Positions 46,469 through 54,309 of a DNA stretch of 64,000 nucleotides are shown here, piece by piece (the stretch's first letter is position 1; every line of letters begins with the position of its first letter). Source of the DNA: JACRCT01 sp036504155 (GTDB lineage Bacteria; Myxococcota; Myxococcia; Myxococcales; UBA5297); the NCBI GenBank assembly GCA_036504155.1, contig DASXVQ010000151.1:1-64000 (forward strand). Direction: 5' to 3'. The notes beneath the pieces were generated by a model. The model worked only from the letters and a program-made list of their open reading frames with translations, did no database searches and was not told where the DNA came from. Made by a program: the position numbers and the translations under genes.

Positions 46469-47230
46469 ATGCGAACCCCCCTCCTCTCTTTCCTCCTCGT
46501 CGCGATCCTCCCCTCCGCCGTCGCTGCCGCGCCCGCGCTCAAGCTCGACTGCACCTCCCAGGGCAAGCCGCTCGCCAAGAAGGGAAGAGTCCCCGGCGCC
46601 ATCGACTGCGCGCTGACCGTCAAGAAGTACGACGGCAACGCCGAGTCGCTCAAAGCCACGCTCAAGGCCACCTGGGGCGGCGGCAAGAAGAGCGGCACCG
46701 TCGCCGACGGGACCATCTCGGTCGAGGGCAACGACGTCTTCTTCCAGTTCGCGCTCCAGCCCGGCGACGGGTTCCCGGCGTGCGAGAAGTTCGACCTGGT
46801 CGCCGAGGTCACCGAGGACGGCAAGCCCCTGGGCAAGAAGAAGCTCGGGGTCGCCGCGGAGTGCCCCAAGCCCAAGCCGATCAAGGCTTCCCTCCTCTGC
46901 TCCTTCGAGGCCGCCGACGGCACGATGTTCAAGTACCCGGGCAACGGCTCGAAGACGAAGCCGCGCCTGGAGCGCGAGCTGACCTGCTACATCTCCGTCC
47001 CCAAGCCGCCGGCGGGCGCCGCGCTCAAGGGCACCATCAAGCTCGGCAAGAAGACGCGCGAGGCGGAGGCCCGCGAGGTCCCCACCGGCGGCATCGAAGC
47101 GGTGGCGACCTTCTACCCAGACGACGACTTCGTGGCCTGCGAGAGCGCCACCGCCGAGGGCGAGCTGACCATCGACGGGCAGAGCGTCTGGAAGGGTTCG
47201 CTGCCGGTGCCGCAGTCCTGCCCGGACTGA
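46469..47230 (+). CDS. Exported protein of unknown function
   Basis: A 253-residue protein with a signal peptide ending AVAAAP (about 21), Lys-rich mature chain and two similar halves (GKPLAKKGRVPGAIDCALTV and LERELTCYISVPKPP, each with a K-rich strand and paired Cys). It looks like a two-domain beta-sandwich in the periplasm. I do not recognise a family. A strong two-way terminator follows, 30 bp after the stop. Confidence 0.7.
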   Translation: MRTPLLSFLLVAILPSAVAAAPALKLDCTSQGKPLAKKGRVPGAIDCALTVKKYDGNAESLKATLKATWGGGKKSGTVADGTISVEGNDVFFQFALQPGDGFPACEKFDLVAEVTEDGKPLGKKKLGVAAECPKPKPIKASLLCSFEAADGTMFKYPGNGSKTKPRLERELTCYISVPKPPAGAALKGTIKLGKKTREAEAREVPTGGIEAVATFYPDDDFVACESATAEGELTIDGQSVWKGSLPVPQSCPD

Positions 47231-47261
47231 GCCGCCGCCCGTCTCTGCGATCCCGAAAAGT

Positions 47262-47299
47262 GAAACGCCAGCGCCCCGGTCTTGGGACGCTGGCGTTTC
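47262..47299. terminator. Bidirectional Rho-independent terminator
   Basis: A 12-bp perfect stem (gaaacgccagcg / cgctggcgtttc) with a 14-base loop. A T-rich tcttct follows on the plus strand, and an equivalent T-run (acttttc) follows on the minus strand. It separates the convergent exported-protein gene and the Sushi/EGF gene, serving both. Confidence 0.85.
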
Positions 47300-47322
47300 T
47301 CTTCTAATCCGGCTCCGGACGG

Positions 47323-50300
47323 CTACTGCACGTTGCAGACGAGGTCGGCGCCCGGGGTCGAGCCGCACTGGGTCTGGAGCACGGTCGCCGAGGTGATCGA
47401 GAGCCAGGTCGTGGTTCCGGCGAACAGGCCGGTGGTGCAGTTGGGGAACTGGATCTCCGCCGGCATGGTGAAGCTTGCGGTCTTGTAGGTCGTCGAGCTG
47501 AACGTGAAGGACTTCAGCTGCTGGTTCCAGGTCTGGTACGAGTCGCCGAGGCTGCAGGCGGGGACCGAGGTGCACATGCCCGCGGTGCACGGGCCAGCGT
47601 GGCCCCACCCGTTCCAGTTCATCGCGCAGCCGACACCCGTGGCGCCGCGCGCGTTGGCGTAGTTCCAGCCCACCGATCCGCTCGTGGCCGTGCACGCGCC
47701 CCAGGTGAGGGTCGTGCCGCTCACCGAGCCCTGCGCGTTCGAGGCGCAGCTGCGCGAGATGGTCGGGGCGTGGTTGGTGCAGGTGCTGCCGGTCGGGTCG
47801 TTGGACCCGCAGTTGGACAGGCCGGGGGCGAGCAGTCCGAGGCTGTGGTCGGTGTCGATGAGGATCGTCGCCCCGGTGGTCTGCTGGTAGTTGAGCGGGA
47901 AGTAGAACTCGACCAGGCGGACCGCGCCCGTGGTGGGGTTGCCGGTGGCGTCGTTCGTGAAGCGCAGGCGCGCGAAGCCGTTGGTGAAGATGCCGGTGTG
48001 GACGAACGGCGTGGAGTTGCCGGCGCCGGAGAAGACGGGGGAGCTCGTGTTGGCCCCGAGCGGGTAGTAGTCGTTCCCCAGGAACGTGGAGACGTGGAAC
48101 TGCCCGGCGACCCGGTAGACCACGTCGGTGAACGCGCCGCACAAGGTGGCGGTGCACGTCGGCGCCCCGCTCCACGCCCCGGTCGCCTGGCAGGTCGCGT
48201 CGCTGCCGCTCTTGGCGTAGCCCGAGTTGCAGGTGTACGCCGCGAGCGCCTGGTAGGTCGTGGTGCCGGGGCCGCCGGCGCCGCCGTTGATGGTCGGCGT
48301 CCCGGCGTTGGCCACCATCGGCGCGGCGCCGCAGTTGACCGGGTTGCAGCTCGGCGGGGCGCCCCAGTTGCCGGCGGGCGAGCAGACCGGGTCGGTGCCC
48401 GCCTTCACGGTGAAGCCGACGTTGCAGGTGTAGGCCGCGGTGGCGAAGACGGTGGTGGTGCCGGGGCCGCCGAGGCCGCCGTTGATCGCCGGAGCGCCGG
48501 CGTTGAGGACCGCGGGGGGCGCGCCGCAGTTGACCGGGTTGCACAACGGCGCCGGGCTCCAGGTCCCGGAGGGGCCGCACGTCGCGTTGGCGCCGGCCTT
48601 GGCGTAGTTGGCGTTGCAGGTGTACGCCGCGGTCGCCATGAAGGTCGTGCTGCCCCCGCCGCCCGCGCCGCCGCCGACGATGGGAGCTGCGGCGTTGGCC
48701 ACGACCGGGGCCGGGCCGCAGTCGACCGGGCTGCAGGTGGGCGCCGCGCTCCAGGTCCCGGATCCGCCGCAGGTCGCGTTGGAGCCCGCCTTGGTGAAGC
48801 CCGCGTTGCAGCTGTAGGCCGCGGTCGCGTTGTAGGTCGTGGTCGCCGCGCCACCCAGGCCGCCGCTGACGGCGGGAGTCCCGGCGTTGGTCACGGTGGG
48901 AGCGGGGCCGCAGTCGATGACGTTGCAGGTGGGCGCCGCGCTCCAGGTGCCGCCCGAGCCGCAGACCGGGCTGCTGCCCGCCAGCGTGTAGCCCGGGTCG
49001 CAGGCGTAGACGGCGGTCGCGCCCACGGTGGTCGAGGTGCCGCCGCCCAGGCCGCCGCTGACGGTCGGGCTGCCGGCGTTGGCGACGACCGGCGCGGTGC
49101 CGCAGCTGACGGGGTTGCAGGTGGGCGCCGCGCTCCAGCTGCCGGTCGCGCCGCAGGTCGAGTCGGTGCCGGCCTTGGCGTAGCTGGCGTCGCAGGTGTA
49201 CGCGGCGGTGGCGCCGAAGGTCGTCGAGGTGCCGCCGCCGGCGCCGCCGCTCACCGCGGGCGAGGCGGCGTTGGCGACCGCGGGCGCGCTGCCGCAGTCC
49301 ACCGGGTTGCAGGTCGGCGCCGCGCTCCAGCCGCCGGCGCCGCACACCGGGTTGGAGCCCGCCTTGGTGTAGCCGGTGTTGCAGGAGTAGGCCGCGGTGG
49401 CGCTGTAGGTGGTGGAGGTCCCGCCGCCGAGCCCGCCGGCGACGGTGGGCGCCCCGGCGTGGGCGACGGAGGGGGCCGCGCCGCAGTCGATGACGCTGCA
49501 GGTGGGCGCCGCGCTCCAGCTCCCGCCCGCGCCGCAGACCGGGTCGCTCCCGGCCTTGGCGTAGCCGGCGTCGCAGGCGTACGCGGCGGTGGCGCCGGAG
49601 GTGGTGCTGGCGCCGCCGCCGACGCCGCCGCCGATGGTCGGCGAGCCGGCGTTGAGCACCAGCGGGGCGGCGCCGCAGTCGATGGCGGCGCAGGTGGGCG
49701 CCGCGCTCCAGGTGCCGTTGGCGCGGCAGGCGGCGTCGGTGCCCGACTTGGCGAAGCCGGCGCTGCAGGCGTAGGCCGCGGTGGCGCCGAAGGTGGTGGT
49801 GGCGCCGCCGCCCGCGCCGCCGCTCACCGCGGGCGCCGCGGCGTTGGCGACCGAGGGGGCCGCGCCGCAGTCGACCGGGGCGCAGGTCGGGGCGGCGCCC
49901 GCGAAGGTGCCGTCCGCCTGGCAGGCGCGCGTGGCGGAGCCGGCGAGCGAGTAGCCGGAATCGCAGGAGTAGGTCACCGAGCTGCCGAAGGTGGCGCTGG
50001 CGGCGGAGACCGAGCCGTGGACCGGCGCGACGGCGCCCGAGCAGGTGATGGGCTGGTCGCAGTTGGCGCCCTGCCACCCGGCGTCGCAGGTGCCGCAGGA
50101 GTAGCCGGAGGCGCCCGAGGGGGTGCAGGAGGCGCTGTGCACGCAGGGGTTGGGGGTGCAGCCGGTCATCACCAGCTGGCAGGTGGGGGCGGTGCCGCTC
50201 CAGGCGCCGGTGTCCAGGCAGGTGCGCGTGGCGGCGCCGTTGAGCGAGTAGCCGCCGTCGCAGCCGTAGGTCGCCGCGTCCCCGGTCACGCCGGTGGTGG

Positions 50301-52431
50301 CGCTGACCGTCCCGTTCGCCGGCGCGGCCAGGTTGGGCGAGCAGGCGTTGGCGGCGCAGGTGGGCGCGCTGCCGGCGAAGTTCCCGTCGGCCTGGCAGGC
50401 GCGCGTCGCCGAGCCGGAGAGGGTGTAGCCGGCGTCGCAGGAGTAGGTGACCGCGTCGCCGTAGGTGGCGGTGGCGGCGGAGACGGCGCCGTGCGCGGGG
50501 GCGGCGGCGCCCGCGCAGCTCACCGGAGAGGCGCAGGTCGAGCCGGTCCAGCCGGTGGTGCAGGCGCAGGAGAAGCCGGTCGAGCCGGAGGCGGTGCAGG
50601 CAGCGCCGTTGGCGCAGGGGTTGGGGCTGCAGCCGGTCTGCACGAGCGCGCAGGTCGGCGCGGCGCCGCTCCAGGTGCCGTCGGCCTGGCACAGGCGGGT
50701 GGCCGAGCCCGAGAGCGCGTAGCCGCCGTCGCAGCCGTAGGTGGCCGTGTCGCCGGTGAAGCCGTGGGCCAGCGAGACCGAGCCGTTCGACGGGGCGGCG
50801 AGGTCGGGCGCGCAGGCATTGGCGGCGCAGGTGGGGGCGGCGCCGGCGAAGCTGCCGTCGGCCTGGCAGGCGCGGGTGGCCGTCCCGACGATCGAGTAGC
50901 CCAGGTCGCAGGAGTAGGTGACCGAGGCGCCGACCGCGGCGGTGGCGGTGGAGACGCTGCCGTGGGCCGGGGCCGCAGCGCCCGCGCAGGTCACCGGGTC
51001 GGCGCAGGTGGTGCCGGTCCAGCCGGCGGCGCAGGCGCAGGTGAAGCCGGCGGTGCCCGAGGCGGTGCACTGCCCGGAGTTGGCGCAGGGGTTGGGCTCG
51101 CACCCGGTCTGGACGAGCGCGCAGGTCGGCGCGGCGCCGCTCCAGGCGCCGTCGGCCTGGCACAGGCGCGTGGTGGAGCCGGAGAGGGCGTAGCCGCCGT
51201 CGCAGGCGTAGGTCGCGACCTCGCCGGTCGTGCCGTGGGTCGGCGAGACGGAGCCGTGGGCGGGCGCGGCGAGATCCGGCGAGCAGGCGTTGGCGGCGCA
51301 GGTGGGGGCGAGGCCGGAGAAGGTCCCGTCGGCCTGGCAGGTGCGGGTCGCCGCGCCGGAGAGCGAGTAGCCGCCGTCGCAGGAGTAGGTGAGGGTCCCG
51401 CCGAAGCTGGCGGAGGCCGCCGAGACGCTGCCGTGGGCGGGGGCCGCGGCGCCGGAGCAGGTCACCGCGGTGTCGCAGGCCGCGCCGGTCCAGCCGGTCT
51501 CGCAGGCGCAGGTGAAGCCGGCGGCGCCGTCGGGAGTGCAGGTGCCGTGGGCGCAGGGGTTGGACGAGCAGCCGGTCTGGTCGGGCGAGCAGGTGGGGTC
51601 GGCGCCGCTCCAGGTCCCGTCGGTCTGGCACAGCCGGGTGGTGTTGCCGGCCAGCGAGTAGCCCGAGTCGCAGGAGTAGGTGACGACGTCGCCGGTGACG
51701 CCGGTGGTGGCGCTCGCCTGGCCGTGGGCGGGGGCGGTGAGGTCGGGCTGGCAGGGGACGGCCGCGCAGGTCGGCGCCTCGCCGCTCCAGGCGCCGTCGT
51801 TCTGGCACTGCCGGCTGGCCTCGCCGAGGAGGAGGTAGCCCGCCTGGCAGGAGTAGGTCGCCGCGTTTCCGGCGGTGGCGGTCTTGGGCGTCACCGCGCC
51901 GTTGAGGGGGTCCTCGAGGGTGGGGCAGCTGACCGGGGCGTCGCAGTTGGCGCCGGTCCAGCCGGCCTCGCAGGGGCCGCAGCTGTAGCCGCCGCTGTCG
52001 CTCGTCGAGGTGCAGGGGCCGTGCGGGCAGGGGGCGTCCTTGCAGCCGTCGATCACCGGGACGCAGGTGGGGGCGGTGCCGCCCCAGGTGCCGTCGGAGC
52101 CGCACTTGCGCGAGGGCTCGCCGCTGAGCTTGAAGCCGGCGTCGCAGCTGTACGAGGCCGTGGTGTAGAGGCTGGCTTCGCCCGAGGGCGTGACCTTGCC
52201 GTTCTCGAGGGAGAGCGCGGGGCAGGTCAGGGGCTTGCAGCTCGTGCCGTTGCCCGTGTAGCCGGCGTTGCAGACGCAGGCGGGCGTCGCCGCCGCGCTG
52301 TCGCAGGTCGCGTTCGTGTCGCAGGTGCCGCACTTTTCGGCGTTGCCGCCCTCCTGACCGGGGCAGCCGGAGACGAAGAGCAGCGCGAGGCAGGCGGCGA
52401 AGGCCGCCTGGCGATGGGATCCGACGTTCAT
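47323..52431 (-). CDS. Giant Sushi (CCP)/EGF-repeat lipoprotein
   Basis: A 1,702-residue exported protein, lipobox LLFVSGC (Cys about 23). The first ~800 residues alternate Sushi/CCP modules (ATYSCDxGYxLxGxATRxCQADGxWSGxAPTC) with EGF-like modules (GFTCACxxGWTGxxCxxPVTC). The next ~580 residues are nine nearly identical ~64-residue Cys repeats built on VDCGAAPxVxNAGxPxVSGG and ending TWSAAPTC. The last ~260 residues (from AFTDVVYRVAGQF) are a unique domain with QLKSFTFSSTTYK. The modules are best known in animal complement and adhesion proteins, and appear in some Myxococcota proteins. The protein likely mediates contact at the cell surface. ATG 52431 is used; no other gene shares its strand nearby. 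Confidence 0.88.
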   Translation of the reverse strand: MNVGSHRQAAFAACLALLFVSGCPGQEGGNAEKCGTCDTNATCDSAAATPACVCNAGYTGNGTSCKPLTCPALSLENGKVTPSGEASLYTTASYSCDAGFKLSGEPSRKCGSDGTWGGTAPTCVPVIDGCKDAPCPHGPCTSTSDSGGYSCGPCEAGWTGANCDAPVSCPTLEDPLNGAVTPKTATAGNAATYSCQAGYLLLGEASRQCQNDGAWSGEAPTCAAVPCQPDLTAPAHGQASATTGVTGDVVTYSCDSGYSLAGNTTRLCQTDGTWSGADPTCSPDQTGCSSNPCAHGTCTPDGAAGFTCACETGWTGAACDTAVTCSGAAAPAHGSVSAASASFGGTLTYSCDGGYSLSGAATRTCQADGTFSGLAPTCAANACSPDLAAPAHGSVSPTHGTTGEVATYACDGGYALSGSTTRLCQADGAWSGAAPTCALVQTGCEPNPCANSGQCTASGTAGFTCACAAGWTGTTCADPVTCAGAAAPAHGSVSTATAAVGASVTYSCDLGYSIVGTATRACQADGSFAGAAPTCAANACAPDLAAPSNGSVSLAHGFTGDTATYGCDGGYALSGSATRLCQADGTWSGAAPTCALVQTGCSPNPCANGAACTASGSTGFSCACTTGWTGSTCASPVSCAGAAAPAHGAVSAATATYGDAVTYSCDAGYTLSGSATRACQADGNFAGSAPTCAANACSPNLAAPANGTVSATTGVTGDAATYGCDGGYSLNGAATRTCLDTGAWSGTAPTCQLVMTGCTPNPCVHSASCTPSGASGYSCGTCDAGWQGANCDQPITCSGAVAPVHGSVSAASATFGSSVTYSCDSGYSLAGSATRACQADGTFAGAAPTCAPVDCGAAPSVANAAAPAVSGGAGGGATTTFGATAAYACSAGFAKSGTDAACRANGTWSAAPTCAAIDCGAAPLVLNAGSPTIGGGVGGGASTTSGATAAYACDAGYAKAGSDPVCGAGGSWSAAPTCSVIDCGAAPSVAHAGAPTVAGGLGGGTSTTYSATAAYSCNTGYTKAGSNPVCGAGGWSAAPTCNPVDCGSAPAVANAASPAVSGGAGGGTSTTFGATAAYTCDASYAKAGTDSTCGATGSWSAAPTCNPVSCGTAPVVANAGSPTVSGGLGGGTSTTVGATAVYACDPGYTLAGSSPVCGSGGTWSAAPTCNVIDCGPAPTVTNAGTPAVSGGLGGAATTTYNATAAYSCNAGFTKAGSNATCGGSGTWSAAPTCSPVDCGPAPVVANAAAPIVGGGAGGGGSTTFMATAAYTCNANYAKAGANATCGPSGTWSPAPLCNPVNCGAPPAVLNAGAPAINGGLGGPGTTTVFATAAYTCNVGFTVKAGTDPVCSPAGNWGAPPSCNPVNCGAAPMVANAGTPTINGGAGGPGTTTYQALAAYTCNSGYAKSGSDATCQATGAWSGAPTCTATLCGAFTDVVYRVAGQFHVSTFLGNDYYPLGANTSSPVFSGAGNSTPFVHTGIFTNGFARLRFTNDATGNPTTGAVRLVEFYFPLNYQQTTGATILIDTDHSLGLLAPGLSNCGSNDPTGSTCTNHAPTISRSCASNAQGSVSGTTLTWGACTATSGSVGWNYANARGATGVGCAMNWNGWGHAGPCTAGMCTSVPACSLGDSYQTWNQQLKSFTFSSTTYKTASFTMPAEIQFPNCTTGLFAGTTTWLSITSATVLQTQCGSTPGADLVCNVQ

Positions 52432-52697
52432 GGACTTCCCCCAGGGGAGCGGAGCGTTTTCACGCAGGGGAGTCGGGGACGCGCTCGGCGTCAATGCGTC
52501 GGATCAAACCCCCGTGCGGTTCCGCCCGTAGGGCAGTGGTGCGGATTCGCACGCGCGGCCCTTCGTCGCTCCAATTCTCTCTTCGATTCCCCGGAGCAGG
52601 CCGAGGCCGGTGGTCGCAGGACCTCGGGCCTCCACGGCCTCCAGTCCGAAGGACCGCACCCTTGTCCGTCGCGACCGCCCCCATAGAATGCGAGGCG

Positions 52698-54098
52698 ATG
52701 CCGAGAAGCTCGCGCCAGATGCAGGTCCTCTGCCAGAAGTGCGGCGGCAGGCTCGTGGGCGGAAGCCGCTTCTGCAACCTGTGCGGGGCGCCGGTGATGG
52801 CGCCGTCGGCGGCCGGGGCGGAGAAGCTCCCGGTCTCGAAGATCGAGCCCGGCATGCTCCTCGAGGGCAAGTGGCGCGTCGAGCTGAAGATCGGCGAAGG
52901 CGCGATGGGGACGGTCTACCGCTGCACCGACGTGGCGCTCGACCGCCCGGTGGCCATCAAGGTCCTGGCGGCGGAGCACTGCGCCGACCAGGTCTTCGTC
53001 GCCCGCTTCGAGCGCGAGGCCAAGCTCACCGCCAACCTCGAGCACCCCAACGTGGTGCTCGTCTACGGCGTGGGGCGGCACGAGGGCCGGCCCTTCATCG
53101 TCATGAAGTGGATCGCCGGGGAGACGCTCGCCTCGCGCCTGGACGAGGCGGAGGAGGCCAAGGAGCGGATCCCGGTGGAGACGGTGCGCTCGGTGGTCGC
53201 GCAGATCTGCGCCGGGCTGGGCTACATCCACCAGCGGTCCCTGGTGCACCGGGACATCAAGGACGCCAACATCGTCGTCGACGCCCACGGCCGGGCGACC
53301 ATCCTCGACTTCGGCATCCTGCGCGACCTGAGCTCGAACGAGCACCTGACCCAGGCCGGCTTCGTGATGGGCACGCCGGCGTACATCGCCCCCGAGGTGA
53401 TCCGCGGCAAGCAGGTGGATCACCGCTCGGACCTGTACGCCGTCGGCGTGCTGCTCTACCAGCTGCTCACCGGCGCGCTGCCCTTCGACGCCGAGAGCGA
53501 GCACGAGCTGGTGCGCAAGCACGTCCAGGAGCCCCCGCCGGATCCGTGCCTGCGCAACCCCTTCCTCCCCGCCGCCGTCGGACGCCTGCTGCAGAAGGCG
53601 ATCGCCAAGGACCCGGCGCAGCGCTTCCAGACGGCCGCGGACCTGGCCCGCGAGTTCGAGCGCGCCTTCGCCGAGCCGGCCGAGGAGCCGGCCGAGGAGC
53701 CGGTGGTGGAGGAGCGGCCCACCAACGAGGCGGTCGCGGAAGACCAGCGGCCGACCCGGGTGCTCCGGGACGGGCCGACGACGGACCGCGACCTGACCGG
53801 GGAGATCCTCAGCGCCCGGCGCAACTCGCGGCGCGCGCTCTGGGAGGGCATGGCGCTGGGAGTGCTGACGGCCCTGCTGTTGGCGACGGTCGCGCTCTAC
53901 ACCCTGGCGCCCAGGGCGCCCCCGCCGCCCGAGCAGCCGGTCGCGGCGGAGTCCGAGCCGGTCGAAGCGCCGGCCGTGGTTCCTTCCGCGGTGGCGGTCG
54001 ACGCCGGGTCCCTCTCCGGAGCAGACGCGGCGCGCGAGCCGGCGGATGCCTCGGCTCCGGCGGGCGAGCCGGAAGGCGACGCCGGCGCGGGCCCCTGA
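52698..54098 (+). CDS. Ser/Thr protein kinase with N-terminal Zn-ribbon and single membrane helix
   Basis: A 466-residue receptor kinase. A zinc-ribbon-like CQKC...CNLC (12-29) leads to an intact kinase domain: GEGAMG (66-71), VAIK Lys (88), HRDIKDAN (184-191), DFG (204-206) and APE (231-233). A Pro/Glu linker and a membrane helix (about 375-397, VLTALLLATVALYTLA) follow, then a short Ala/Pro/Asp-rich tail outside. The next gene, 211 bp on, encodes a Cys-rich lipoprotein that might be its partner. Divergent from the Sushi/EGF gene; the 266-bp gap between starts holds no gene. Confidence 0.9.
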   Translation: MPRSSRQMQVLCQKCGGRLVGGSRFCNLCGAPVMAPSAAGAEKLPVSKIEPGMLLEGKWRVELKIGEGAMGTVYRCTDVALDRPVAIKVLAAEHCADQVFVARFEREAKLTANLEHPNVVLVYGVGRHEGRPFIVMKWIAGETLASRLDEAEEAKERIPVETVRSVVAQICAGLGYIHQRSLVHRDIKDANIVVDAHGRATILDFGILRDLSSNEHLTQAGFVMGTPAYIAPEVIRGKQVDHRSDLYAVGVLLYQLLTGALPFDAESEHELVRKHVQEPPPDPCLRNPFLPAAVGRLLQKAIAKDPAQRFQTAADLAREFERAFAEPAEEPAEEPVVEERPTNEAVAEDQRPTRVLRDGPTTDRDLTGEILSARRNSRRALWEGMALGVLTALLLATVALYTLAPRAPPPPEQPVAAESEPVEAPAVVPSAVAVDAGSLSGADAAREPADASAPAGEPEGDAGAGP

Positions 54099-54309
54099 GG
54101 CTGGGGCGGGCTCCCGGCGGCGAGGCCGGGCCCGTCGCCACGGGCCGGGTGCGAGTCCGAGTGCAGTGGGCTACATTGCCGTTCGCAGCGTGAGTCCGGC
54201 AGCCGGCCCCGCATCCTTCGTGTCGCGGGCCTGCGCTCCCTCCCCTCAGGCGAAAGAGCACGCTGGTCCTGCATCTTCACTCAGCCCGTCCCGCACCCAG
54301 AGGTCCGAC

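Noticed and set aside
47599..52686. Very long plus-strand open frame (1,695 codons) opposite the Sushi/EGF gene
   Set aside because: Its product is Gly/Ala/Arg-rich without domains, and the minus strand carries recognisable Sushi and EGF modules. It is a shadow of high GC.
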